Source: Ulota crispa (taxonomy: Eukaryota > Streptophyta > Bryopsida > Orthotrichales > Orthotrichaceae). From it: a stretch of 64,000 nucleotides of DNA. Of the stretch, positions 23,460-34,923 are shown in pieces. The translations under genes were made by a program, and so were the position numbers. The number at the start of each line of letters is the position of its first letter. The first letter of the stretch is position 1. Under the pieces are notes generated by a model. That model had not been told where the DNA came from. It ran no database searches and was given only the letters and a program-made list of their open reading frames with translations. The stretch lies in contig OY987243.1 in NCBI GenBank assembly GCA_963920765.1, positions 4,092,001 through 4,156,000 of the forward strand, in the 5' to 3' direction.

Positions 23460-26058
23460 ACCACAAAAACTATGAATAGAAAATGGCACTCTAGTACTAT
23501 GTCACAATTTCTTAATTATTCCCCTATTATTGCACTCAATCATAATTAATGTTACCCTCACAAGTACTGGGTTAAAGATTTTAATATAGAGAAAAAGGAC
23601 CCCGGTAATATGAACATGTAATTGTGACGCCCAATGAAAATTGGACATGCCAATGTGAGTCATGATTGTAGTTAAAGGCATAGTAGGGTGTAAGGAATTT
23701 TTGTTACTCCAAAGTACAAATTAAAACAATTAAGGAGACCCCTTGAGAGGGGTTCTTAGGGGCCTTGTGGAGGGCTCATGTTTTTTCTAATGTTTGTTGA
23801 AATTGTGCCATCAAACAATCAAAGAAAAATCTTAATACATATGTATGGATAAAAAAATTAATTGATTTGAATACCTACATAATTAGTACAATATCTTCCT
23901 ATCTTTTTAACCTTTTAAAGATAAACTAACAAGTTTTAACAAAGAATGTATATAGTTTAACTTTGTTAAACAATTATGAAATTGGTCATGAAAGGTTTTG
24001 TTGACAAGTGACTTTTAAGCACATTGTGCTCTAAAGTACATGGTAAAGTAAGCAACTAAGCATTTAATCCTAGTTTCACTATATTTGACTTGTTGAAAAT
24101 TGTTCATACATTTTATGTGAACTTTTCATATAAATTGATTGAAGTTTCAGTAAAATACCAAATAAAACAAGTCCTCACTACAGAGGTTCACATCACAAAT
24201 TAAATGATTATACTGAATACAACACCCCAATTCAAAATACTTAACATACAACGCATTGATGTCGTTTAAATGAAGAATTTGTATGTTATAGAAATATGTT
24301 AATTATAACACATTTTTTTGCAATGTCTTATAAAAAGAATTGGAACATTACCATATTTAAATTGTCCAACAAGGAGTTTTGAATATAAAGCTCTAAGGTA
24401 ATGTAAATCAGATAAAATTTTGACTCCATCAGGTAATACTTTATTTCTTCATCAAATATTGGGAGGTACGTTTTAATCTTAAAAGGTTATAAATTGAAAA
24501 TATTAGAAAATGAATGAATCCAAATACACTCCAAGCATACCAAAGTTTAATCTTCCATCCATCCAGTTTTTTATTAAAAGCTTAAGTGCTTTAAATTATG
24601 CACAAAACAAATTTAACTGCTTTTCTGTAAACATTGTATAACTCAAGGACTCCACAATTGTCTGTTTCAAAAAATAAATTCTCTAATTCAAATGGGCTTT
24701 TAAATCTAATGTGAACAATGGAGGAACATAAGGAACTTTCATTACAACCATAGTTAGAAACTTAGGTTTCAAACTTATTATCAAAAAAGTTTTATTTTCA
24801 ACATATCTAACAACCAAATTGTAATATTTTATATGATAAACTTTAATAAATTCCATAACTATAGTGAACAAAATAAGAGCCAAATTGGAGCAATCAAGGG
24901 TTTCAAAGTTAGAGAATTTAACCCTCATGATCTGTCACGTATTTAACCATGATAAAACAAATCTTGTTGTAGAAGCAAAATTTTAAAGCAGCGAGAGTCA
25001 TGCTAGCAAGTATTGGCAAACAATTGTCCTCAAGTAGCATACGTGAGGAAATTTTGACTATAAATCCAAGGCAAGTTATCAAGATTTTTTTATCACCAAG
25101 TATGCAATACCTTTTCCTGATAAATTTTACATAGTACACGAGGTTTTATCCTAACGTTGAAATCTTCTTAAAATAGAGTATTATGACATTAGAGGATTTC
25201 AACTGCTGCAAAATGTGAAGTTGAGAGCAACAATTTCCCTGCATTATTGGTGTGTAGCAGTGTTTTTGTTTGAGGCGAAACATAGCCAGAAAGCAAAACT
25301 TTTTTTAAGGTGCCTCAAATTAGCGCCAGAATTCAGGTATTCATGGAGATTGATTCGTCAGAAATTCAATTTAAACACTATTTTAGGAATCTCTTTCACC
25401 TCTTTTTCCAACTTCTGGTGGCCATAACCACTTACTCTCAAAGTCCTTTTGCGAGATGTAGAGTTTCAAAAACCTGGATATGTCACCAGGAATGGCCATC
25501 ACCATCGTTTGTTTCTCCAGATGTAGTCATCTCCTTCCAGTGTTTTTGTTTGGGGCTATAAATTGCCGGAAAGCTACAAAAAATTTGAGGAGTCTGAAAT
25601 TAGTACCAAAGCCAGCGAAATCATTGAGTGTGATTTGCTAGAATTTGCCAAAATTCACCAATGCAAGAACTGCTTTTGCCACCTTTTCTCACATGTCACG
25701 CCACAATCATTTGCTTAGGATGCCCTTTGCACTAAAAACTTGGGGATTGCATGTGGACTTCACCAAAAAATAAATGAAAGAAGCTAGATTTGCACCCAAA
25801 AAAAAAGGCAATCGCCAGATTAGCACCAAACAAAAAACTCCATTTTAACCCCTAAATGCCCAAGGCACTAGGTTTTGGTGTCCAAAAAATATCAAGAAAC
25901 TTTGAAACCCTGTTGAAGTTACAGATTTTATTGTTTTGAGGTTTTTTTTTGTGGAAAAGTTGCGCATTGAAGTTACCTTCACCGTTCAAATTCAACTTCC
26001 TCCATATCTTATTCCATTTGTTTTTGGTGGAAGGTTAACTACAAGCTTACATTCTTTG
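23460..26058. other. AT-rich intergenic DNA; one unpaired TTAA-type end
   Basis: No gene seen. At 25845 TTAA is followed by CCCCTAAATGCCCAAGG, a perfect left end of the TTAA family. The only possible partner, GGGGGG-TTAA at 26807-26816, matches it in just the first four bases, so the element is probably broken. Confidence 0.4.
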
Positions 26059-26160
26059 TTGTGAATAGTGTTGTGAATAGTGTCATGAATAGTGTTGTGA
26101 ATAGTGTCATGAATAGTGTTGTGAATAGTGTCATGAATAGTGTTGTGAATAGTGTCATAG
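26059..26160. repeat. 24-bp minisatellite, about four copies
   Basis: The unit GTGTTGTGAATAGTGTCATG+AATA repeats about four times, with an inner 12-bp period (TGTGAATAGTGT / CATGAATAGTGT). Copies are virtually identical, so the expansion is recent. Open in more than one frame only because of its period. Confidence 0.9.
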
Positions 26161-27021
26161 AGCTTATGAGAAGTTGCCACATTGAAAAGACGGGCATCAA
26201 GTTGAGCAAAAGGTGAAGATTTCCCTTGGGCACTCCTTTGGGCAATAAGGGCCTTTTTACTAAAATTTGGACATCTAACAAAAACTAAAAGTGCTTTTGG
26301 ACTAATTTCACTTGGAATGTTTTTGTTATAAAAATTAGGATCCTTTCACCGTTGAAATTTCTTTCATTCATAATGATTTTTGGTCAATAATTGAAGTTGA
26401 AAATTTCTTTGTATTAGACGGTTGCGTTTTGACAATTGCATTGCAAGCTCATTTGTGAAATTGTGTTCATGGATTTGGAAGAGGGACAATTGGTTTTGAA
26501 GTAACAGCAATAAACACTAAAGCATCCTAAGTGGTTGTCTCCCAATTTTGTATCCAAAAGTTGCCAATTTGAATTAGAAGTTTTGGACAGTTAAAAAAAA
26601 AGCAAAAAATTCCATACTCATCATCATTCAATCACAAATGCCTTAAAATCTGCGCAACCATTTTGGATTCTTTTTGGGTAGTGCAATCTAAAAACCTTGA
26701 AATTCAAGATTCAACAGTTACAATTTTATTTTGATGTTTAATAATGATCTTACAAAGACAATTCAAAAACTTCAAAACTACCTTCTGCAAACGAGAAAAA
26801 CATCCTGGGGGGTTAAACACTGATGTATAGCCATCAATTACAGGGCATGTGCCACTTCTGGCAAGTTTCCCTAAAGCGAGTTCGCTGGTCAAGGACTCAA
26901 GGTTGCAGTATTTCGGTACTACGGAGCACTCCTGTACCAAAATATCGTACCATACATTGTACCAGATACTCTTAAAACATCCCACTGGCTGTAGTTTGTC
27001 GTCCAGTCACCGGTCACCTGG

Positions 27022-27135
27022 TCACCATAGTGGCACCTGGATCCCAATCGAGATCCTGACAGAAGCACTTCCACGTGCATTGCCATTCAACAGAGGAATG
27101 TCGATCTGACTCTTCATTGGTGCAACACTGAGATC
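27022..27135 (-). pseudogene. Terminal-exon-like sequence, copy A, product unknown
   Basis: On the minus strand a good acceptor (pyrimidine-rich …TTTCACTTTCAG, AG at 27136-27137) precedes 38 codons ending in TGA. The 37 residues begin DLSVAPMKSQIDIP and end RISIGIQVPLW. A second copy at 45957-46070 has the same length, acceptor and stop, with 16 of 37 residues identical. No upstream exon could be identified, and I do not recognise the product. It could be a real last exon or a gene fragment spread by a repeat. Confidence 0.4.
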
Positions 27136-27137
27136 CT

Positions 27138-28797
27138 GAAAGTGAAAGTAAAAGCAAGCACGGTAATGGGACGCATTACTGCTTTCAAGTTTGATTCAGG
27201 TGCGCTTGATGAATACCAGTAATGGATGAAAGATCAGGACGTTTGAAGTACAATATAATAGATTTTTGCATTCTTTTTGGAAAACATAAGTAGCACGGTG
27301 AAGGTGTTATGTCTGAGAGTATCTCACCGGTTGGCCAATGGAATGACATGCTATATGGTTCAATCTCGCCCTTTCATGGAGAATCGGCTTGTTATATAAT
27401 TCTTGTGTACATCAAATTGAATTTAAGAGAACACATTACAAGGTTTGGAATTAAAAACTATGCCCAAAATAGTTGCAATTTTTGAATGCTCCAAACATTT
27501 TTGCCATGGTAGCATGGCATGGCTCTAAGCATTTTTGCCACGGCAGCATTGGCAAGTTAGCGGTTTAGACTTTAGAAAATTGATGGCAAATAAATTGGGG
27601 CCTCACCAACCATTAAGGTAATAAATAAAAGTGTCAAAGCCAAGATTCAAGCATGCCACAAATGAAAACTATCACGACAGTTGAGAGTGCCCGGAACCTT
27701 CTTTGGAGCGGTTGGGAATTTTTTTGCCATCACCATGTCAACGCTGGACACTCTAAAATCACATATGACCCTAAGGCCACAATAAAGCACAGGCCGGAGC
27801 CAACCGATGGAGATGCTCTAATACATTATTAGAAATATACGTAAAGGTGTGTAAATTTCGTTTTGTCATAAAATTCTTTAGTTCATATTATAAATGTGTT
27901 TGCTTTTGGAATGCTTGGTTGTCATAATAAAAGTTGAAATAAAATACTCAATGCCCAGCATTCATTGACTTTATGAGCATTTGTTCCAATTTTATCAGAT
28001 GTCTCCGAAGAGACTTTTATGGGCTTTTGTCTGTGAATTTTTTATGTTGATTTGATTAAGTGTGTGCTGGTTGAAAATGAAACTTCCATGGGATTTTTGC
28101 TAGATAAACGTGAATTTTTCAGATTTGTTTTACATCAATATATATGAGTCTAGTAGTTGTAAACACCATGAAAAAGACGATGTCAATTTAGCAACATAGG
28201 AGGAATTCATAATTGCACCTACTTGAAATATGGATAGAGCAGTAAGAGAAACATGTTGCATGAGGAAAAAAAAAAGGTAATGAATGTACAGTGAACTAAA
28301 CAAATAGTGCATATAAATCATAGTCCATGCAATTTTACAAATTTAGAAGGCTTAAACCAAGGTCAAACATGTCTATTTTTCTTTTTGTTGCTATTCCAAT
28401 CAAACATTAATGCAAAGAATATAGGTATTTGTAGGAAGGCATTTAGAAGATTATACATTGATTTTAGTGAAAAAGTGTCAATTACGTTTGAGAAAAGAAT
28501 AATGTTGCATAAAATTAATGCATGACATAAATTCTAAAGAATGGTGACATTAGTCCAAGTTGACTGATTTTTGTTGAAAAATATAATAACAAGTATTAAG
28601 GCATTTTAAGAATTTAATTGCATTAGTGTTATTTGAAAGTGGGATGCAAGAAACATACTGATTATTGACAGACTACAAAGAAGAATTCTTGGTTAAAGTA
28701 CACCAATCTATGTTGCACAAATCAAAGAGATTTGATTACACACACAACAAAACAAAAAAAAAACATATATATAGATATGCAAATATATATATATATA
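27138..28797. other. Intergenic, no gene recognised
   Basis: Unique DNA; GGAGATGCTC-TAA near 27808 is a lone PIF-type end. AT-rich toward the right, ending in a short AT microsatellite. Confidence 0.35.
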
Positions 28798-29199
28798 GGG
28801 AATTACTACAGCAACACTCTAAATTGCTAACGGGACACCCCCTTTGAGCATGAAATTTGATAATTTAGTGCTATTTTTGATTTATGAAGTGATCCATCAT
28901 TCATTCAATCACGACATTATCACCTCCTTGAAAGAAAACATGACAAACACAAAAAAAATGAAAGATTATTGCACCAATACTATTTTGTAACATATTTTCC
29001 TTTATGTAATTCAAAGGTCTCATGTGTTTAGTTTGAAATTTAAGCACACCTATTTTTTAGTATAGCCTTAGAACAATAAAGGTGAAACAAATCTTTTGAT
29101 CCAAATCAAAATATCAACTAAATCCACATTAAAAATCACATTTTCATGCTCAGAGGGGGTGTCTTGTTAGCAATTTAGGGTGTTGCTATAGTAATTCCC
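28798..29199. mobile_element. MITE family M5
   Basis: 402 bp with inverted ends about 48 bp long: GGGAATTACTACAGCAACAC at the left, inverse at 29180-29199, continuing through TTGCTAACGGGACACCCCCT. Inserted in an AT microsatellite, so the target duplication (TA or ATA) cannot be set exactly. Confidence 0.8.
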
Positions 29200-30607
29200 T
29201 ATATCTATCTGTATATATACATATCTAAATATATATGTATATATGTGTATATATATATGAGAGAATAAATAATTTGTTGACTTGGTAAAAGAAAAGTTGG
29301 TAGAACTTTTGAAGTGAGTAAATTGGACTTAAGCCTTGCCAAGGTGAATTAAATAAAATAATTTGTTGGTTGGAAGAAGTATGGTACATGTAAGATTAAA
29401 AAATTCTAATTAGTATAATGCATAAATTCTCTATAAGGATTAATCACTTTTTAAGATGGGTTTTGCAGTTTTCTACTACAAAAAAGAACATTTAAAATGT
29501 TGTTGTAAATATAAGTTATTTTAATGTGATGATTGGAAGCAAAAAGCTTTTGGTAAAAGTGTGAACACAAAAGGTTGAAGATTCGAGAAGCATAAAAAGA
29601 ATATGAGTAAGCAGTAGTTTGCTTTGGATTAATGTCTCCTTCAATTAAGAAATTTCATAAAATTTTAGAGCAAAATCTGGATTTGAATTTCATACATCAA
29701 AAGGCAAATGTAGATTAGGCCCAAAAAAACATGAATACAAAGAATTGAATACTGTTCATTTGACTTTCATGAAAGATAATTTTGTCAAATTGACTTGCAT
29801 AAAAGGGAAATGGGAAAAACAAACATAAATAAATGGTATTTACTTGAGTCATTAATCTTAAAGACCTAATTTTGACAAACTAGAATTCCATGATTGCCCT
29901 TAGATCAACCTCAATGGCCATTTTGCATGTGGCTGTTGTAACCAAGAAGTGGAGGGTGATTGATTTTTGGGCACTTAAAAATTTAGAGCAGTTTGACAGC
30001 TTGAGGTTCCCCCAATGCAGACTTGGTATTTTGACCTTGCAAGTCTTTGTAGAACTTGGGATTCCAAACTTGGAGAATTGACATGCTATTATTTGACATA
30101 AAGTGGAGTCACTTCAAGAATTTACAAGAGGGTGAAGTCACTTTAGGTGGTTGCTCTTCCTTTTTCATTAATAAATAAGGTTAATTGTCATCATGACCCT
30201 ATAACTACACTTTTTTTGCTTCACTTGACGTGCACAGTTATTAGTTGCAAAATACTACTTCAAAGCTCTCCTTTAAAGGGCACTCCAACTACATGCTTTG
30301 ATTGCTATTTCCATTGGGTCTTTATTTTCTTGTCTCCTCCATTTTACCAATAAAAGGTCCACATGGAGTGACCATTGAGGTTGCTCCTGAATTTTCGCGT
30401 GCTTTCCAAAAGTTGCAATTGAAAAAAAACCACAGTTTAGTTTTTTTTGGTTTCTTCTAAGAACTTCAGGCTCCATCAAATTAATATAAAAATTCACATG
30501 AAATTATCACAAGAAAGTTATCAAAAGGCAAAAGGGCAACTGCAAGGAAAACTACAACTCAGCCGCATCCTCAAAAGTACTCCTCAATAACATTCCCACA
30601 GGTATCA
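29200..30607. other. AT-rich intergenic DNA 5' of SAMS copy 2
   Basis: No gene recognised. Composition becomes GC-richer from about 30590, where similarity to the copy 3 promoter begins (CCCTTCATCTT… at 30608 and 54120). Confidence 0.4.
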
Positions 30608-30693
30608 GCCCTTCATCTTGCGCCGTTGATGTATCTCCCGATCCGACGACCCAGCGAGCCCAAGCGAGGCCAAGCGCGGCTACAGTCGTGCAA

Positions 30694-30699
30694 GATAAC
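30694..30699 (+). promoter_or_regulatory. Degenerate TATA position, SAMS copy 2
   Basis: GATAAC occupies the place of TATAAG in copy 3 when the two promoters are aligned through the shared TCGTGC just upstream. Confidence 0.4.
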
Positions 30700-30804
30700 G
30701 AGTCAGGCTCTGAGGAACCCGCCTTATTCACCCTCGCCATCGCCCTTCGGTCTGCGCTCTGCACTTCGGCGTCGCCCCGTCTCGCATCAGCTCGCTCTTC
30801 AAAG

Positions 30805-31595
30805 GTTCGTCTTACGATTCATGGACTGGTTCCTGTTCACGTGTCCTCTGTTCTGCTCGGAAGTTTTTTCTGAGTACTGGCTGCTCTGTTTCTTCTGTTT
30901 GGGGTTCAACGGTGGTCTTGCAGCGACGTTTTGTTTCAGCCTGTTAGATCTCGGGGTTTTCCTTCTTTTTTTTTCATGTGTGCGGACCAGTGTGCCGATT
31001 TCTCCAGCTGTAGTGCCATAGACTGGGAAGACGATGGAAACCTGTGTGATTTCAGTATTTTGAGTTATCTTGAAAATGTTAATGGGCAAAGTTTAAGGGT
31101 TTTGTTGGAGGGGAGTTTTTGGCTATGGCGTTGGTGGTTACATCATCACGTGATTAGCTTCAGGTCTGGCAATGTGGGTATTCCACGTGGTGAACACCGT
31201 CATGTGGTAAATTAGGTCTTAGATGCTGCTGCGTCATCCTGTCCGCAGCTCTGAGTGTGCGAAAGCTCTGTCTTGACCATGCTTCGAAGTGACCACCATA
31301 GCTCGTTATGTCGGGAGACTGAGTAATGTATGCATTGCCGAAAAAAATGTCCGCTTCCGAGTCTCACTTCCTGAAGATTCTGGCACCTGCAAGTGTATTC
31401 ATGCAATTTGCGCGAGAGTAGTCATGATGGATTTGCTTGGACTTGGGCGCTGGGGCGAAATGTTGTGTGGACTGCAGGGCGTGTAGCAATGCAATGTGGG
31501 GCCGAGGGCATTTCTGCCTTGGTGAGTGACGTCGTGGGGGGGGGGGGGGTGTGGGGTATCGGACGCGCTGACGGTGGGGTGGCGGTGGTGCGCAG
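30805..31595 (+). other. Probable 5' UTR intron of SAMS copy 2
   Basis: Donor CAAAG|GTTCGT at 30805 and acceptor GCGCAG just before ATG 31596 give a 791-bp intron. The donor position is conserved in copy 3. A 14-nt G run (31536-31549) and purine-rich DNA precede the acceptor where a pyrimidine tract would be expected. Confidence 0.55.
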
Positions 31596-32771
31596 ATGGA
31601 GACGTTTCTGTTCACGTCGGAGTCGGTGAACGAGGGGCACCCGGACAAGCTGTGCGACCAGGTGTCGGACGCGGTGCTGGACGCGTGCCTGGAGCAGGAC
31701 CCGGAGAGCAAGGTGGCGTGCGAGACGTGCACGAAGACGAACATGGTGATGGTGTTCGGCGAGATCACGACGAAGGCGGTGGTGGACTACGAGAAGATCG
31801 TGCGCGACACGTGCAGGGAGATCGGGTTCGTGTCGGACGACGTGGGGCTGGACGCGGACAAGTGCAAGGTGCTGATGAACCTGGAGGCGCAGAGCCCGGA
31901 CATCGCGCAGGGCGTGCACGGGAACTTCACGAAGGCGCCGGAGGACATCGGCGCGGGCGACCAGGGGCACATGTTCGGGTACGCGACGGATGAGACGGAG
32001 GAGCTGATGCCGCTGACGCACGTGCTGGCGACGAAGCTGGGGGCGAAGCTGACGGAGGTGCGCAAGGACGGGACGTGCGCGTGGCTGCGGCCGGACGGGA
32101 AGACGCAGGTGACGGTGGAGTACCGGAACGAGGGGGGCGCCATGGTGCCGCTGCGGGTGCACACGGTGCTGATCTCGACGCAGCACGACGAGACGGTGAC
32201 GAACGACCAGATCGCGGCGGACCTGAAGAAGCACGTGATCGAGCCGGTGATCCCGGCCAAGTACATGGACGAGAACACCATCTTCCACCTGAACCCGTCG
32301 GGGCGGTTCGTCATCGGGGGGCCGCACGGGGACGCGGGGCTGACGGGGCGCAAGATCATCATCGACACGTACGGCGGGTGGGGCGCGCACGGCGGGGGCG
32401 CCTTCTCGGGCAAGGACCCGACCAAAGTGGACAGGAGCGGCGCGTACATCGTGCGGCAGGCGGCGAAGAGCATCGTGGCGGCGGGCATGGCGCGGCGGGC
32501 GCTGGTGCAGGTGTCGTACGCGATCGGGGTGCCGGAGCCGCTGTCGGTGTTCGTGGACACGTACGGGACGGGGAAGATCCACGACTCGGAGATTCTGAAG
32601 CTCGTGAAGGAGAACTTCGACTTCCGGCCGGGCATGATGTGCATCAACCTGGACCTGAAGCGCGGCGGCAACAAGCGCTTCCAGAAGACGGCGGCGTACG
32701 GGCACTTCGGGCGCAACGACCCCGACTTCACCTGGGAGACGGTCAAGCCCCTCAAATGGGAGAAGGCCTGA
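31596..32771 (+). CDS. SAMS: S-adenosylmethionine synthetase, copy 2
   Basis: 391 aa, protein and DNA identical to copies 1 and 3 over the full coding region as far as I can compare by eye and by translation in other frames. Start ATG 31596 directly follows GCGCAG, probably a splice acceptor. The same signatures are present: GHPDK 14-18, GAGDQG 119-124, GGGAFSGKD 267-274. Third codon positions are almost entirely G/C. It has its own promoter, with a degraded TATA motif, and a 3' UTR identical to copy 3, so it may differ in expression rather than in enzyme. No in-frame disruption. Confidence 0.97.
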   Translation: METFLFTSESVNEGHPDKLCDQVSDAVLDACLEQDPESKVACETCTKTNMVMVFGEITTKAVVDYEKIVRDTCREIGFVSDDVGLDADKCKVLMNLEAQSPDIAQGVHGNFTKAPEDIGAGDQGHMFGYATDETEELMPLTHVLATKLGAKLTEVRKDGTCAWLRPDGKTQVTVEYRNEGGAMVPLRVHTVLISTQHDETVTNDQIAADLKKHVIEPVIPAKYMDENTIFHLNPSGRFVIGGPHGDAGLTGRKIIIDTYGGWGAHGGGAFSGKDPTKVDRSGAYIVRQAAKSIVAAGMARRALVQVSYAIGVPEPLSVFVDTYGTGKIHDSEILKLVKENFDFRPGMMCINLDLKRGGNKRFQKTAAYGHFGRNDPDFTWETVKPLKWEKA

Positions 32772-32898
32772 GTGCGGAGCTGTTTTGCCGCGCTGTGATT
32801 GTATGAGTGTGTGTAACGCCGAGCCGGGCTGTGAAGGGGAGCATGCGGGCGAGGCGGATTGTTCTGGTAGGTACGGATTAACGGTCTCGGAGTAGCGG

Positions 32899-32926
32899 AA
32901 GGGGACGGGGTGATATGAGCTCCCCC
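32899..32926 (+). promoter_or_regulatory. Conserved 28-nt 3' UTR element, SAMS copy 2
   Basis: Same 28 nt as at 18290-18317 (minus) and 56377-56404, beginning AAGGGGACGGGGTGATATGA. Located 128 nt after the stop codon. Confidence 0.7.
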
Positions 32927-33041
32927 CTGTGTGACGAGGCTGGCATTGCTGTCATAAAACTGGGCGTTTGTGGATGTGCCGGCCGATGGGGCTGGGTGTG
33001 CGGGGCAGTCGACGGCGGTGCCGAAGGCATGTCTGTGTACA

Positions 33042-34062
33042 CACGGATCACGCCATGAATCGAATTGAAATGAATTGAATTTTAACCGACATGAGTTTGA
33101 GCATACTTTTCCTCGAGTTATGAGATGTGTAGTGGCGTGATCCTTGAAAGCGAGTGTTTGGCTGTGACTATCGGGTTTTGATTTTATTGTGACATTGGTT
33201 CTGTTGCAGTTGTTGCTTTTGCTGCCTGTCTCCTGGTTTGATCGTGTGCATCACTGCTTTTGCAGTCAAGTAATTGTAGCATGTTGATGCTCTTTGTTTT
33301 GTGTAGCAGATTGTACTTCAGGGGCTTTATTTTGGAGAGGTACCTTGGTGTCGTTTCCTTTTGTGTGGGTTCTGCTCTACCTTGTTATCTTCTTTTTTTA
33401 TCTTGCTTTTATAACTCGTGGCTGGCGAGGTCGTCCTTTAAAGCTGATGATTCCTATGACTTTCTTTTTATATCGTTGGCATTATTTCCAGTGGAATATG
33501 GCTCCTGAATGATATAAAAATTGGAAAGTTCGATTTCATGCCATCTGCCATAGTACACTCATGAAACGGCGAGAAATGGAAGATTGACTGATAACAGTGT
33601 TGGTGCTGTTCATGCTAACTCTCTCTCTACATATTGAATTATAGTTCTTGAGGTGCGCAGTAGTTCAATAGTGTAATGGCATCGGCACCCTTGCGTCTCC
33701 AGGGTTTGTTTCCAATTTGACTCGCTAAAACAGTTCACATCTAACTTATTATCTGTGAGCAAAAGTCTTTCCTCACTTGATGTAAGTGGAAGTTGCGAAT
33801 TTGAAGTGCTGTCTGAAATCTGTTGAAAGCAGAAGATTTATTGCAACCTTCCTAAAGCATCCACATTCTCATCCTTTGTAATAATTGGACTGTGGACCTC
33901 CGCATTGGCTATGGGTTCGGGAATTATTTAATCGGGTCAAAGATTCCTACAAGTGGTTAAAGACCTCTTTAAGTATTACGCAACAAACAAGAAACTGTTG
34001 CAGTTTTGCTAAACCAGCCTTTATTGTGTTTAACCCTTAAACGCCGGGGGAAAATGAGGTCG
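33042..34062. other. 3' flank of SAMS copy 2
   Basis: Diverged counterpart of the copy 3 flank for about 120 bp, then unique. At 34030 TTAA-CCCTTAAACGCC is an unpaired TTAA-type left end, abutting the truncated foldback that follows. Confidence 0.4.
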
Positions 34063-34919
34063 ATTGGCCTTTTATTTTCTTGTGTTTTTTATATTTCATT
34101 CACATCTCAATCCCAACCAAGCATACCAAATTTCAACCCCAAAAAATCAAAATCCAAATTTTGATAAATTGTTTTGTGTCACAAGTCATGGTTTTACATG
34201 ATTTTATAAGAAAATTGATTGAAAAACATTGATGATGAATTTTGGAGATTTGGTTGCATGGGTATGTAGGTAGCATCCATACGCACATCCATATGTAAAT
34301 CTTACATGCTAAAAAAGAACCCCTTAAGTAAAACAAAATTGATCTTTGAAGGGTTTAGTGTGACCTATAATATGTCCAAATTTTGTAAAATAGAGATTTT
34401 CTTATGATAATCAAACTTTGCTATTTGACTCACATGGTGTGACTAAGTTTGTACCTTTGAACTTGCTATTTTGTTTCTTTAGTGAAAAGCTAATTAAAAT
34501 TTAAAAGTATCTAATTTACAAAATTTGGACATATCACGGGTCACACTAAACCCTTCAAAGATCAATTTTGTTTTACTTAAGGGGCTCTTTTTTAGCATGT
34601 AAGATTTACATATGGATGTGCGTATGGATGCTACCTACATACCCATGCAACCAAATCTCCAAAATTCATCATCAATGTTTTTCAATCAATTTTCTTATAA
34701 AATCATGTAAAACCATGACTTGTGACACAAAACAATTTATCAAAATTTGGATTTTGATTTTTTGGGTTGAAATTTGGTATGCTTGGTTGGGATTGAGATG
34801 TGAATGAAATATAAAAAACACAAGAAAATAAAAGGCCAATCGACCTTATTTTCATGTCTAAACATGGCATGACCTCTCAAAGGAATTAGTTGGCCTGACA
34901 ATCTTTGTTGGAGGCCTCT
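34063..34919. mobile_element. Foldback element, family M3, left end truncated
   Basis: Two inverted arms (34063-34400 and 34495-34860) pair almost perfectly; the 67 codons open in one arm reappear inverted in the other. The right end reads AGGCCTCT then GTAC, like the 22518 element. The matching left terminus is missing and replaced by TTAA-type sequence. Confidence 0.75.
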
Positions 34920-34923
34920 GTAC

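Larger units (their letters stand above)
31096..33041 (+). repeat. Near-identical block shared with 54577-56519 (SAMS copies 2/3)
   Basis: From mid-intron through the coding sequence and most of the 3' UTR the two copies read identically, apart from G-run length (14 versus 11). Outside the block both flanks are alignable but clearly diverged, so the edges are sharp. Confidence 0.9.

Noticed and set aside
26039-26281. Frame reading repeated MTLFTTLF / HNTIHDT
   Set aside because: Produced by the 24-bp minisatellite, open in several frames because of its period.
25845-26816. Possible twelfth TTAA element
   Set aside because: Only four terminal bases pair between the two ends; the left end is genuine but the right end is not convincing.
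31422-32705. Long Arg/His/Val-rich open frame antisense to SAMS (also at 18347-19672 and 54903-56183)
   Set aside because: A by-product of the G/C-ending codons of SAMS: the antisense frame has few stops. Composition is absurd for a protein and it is conserved only because the SAMS DNA is.
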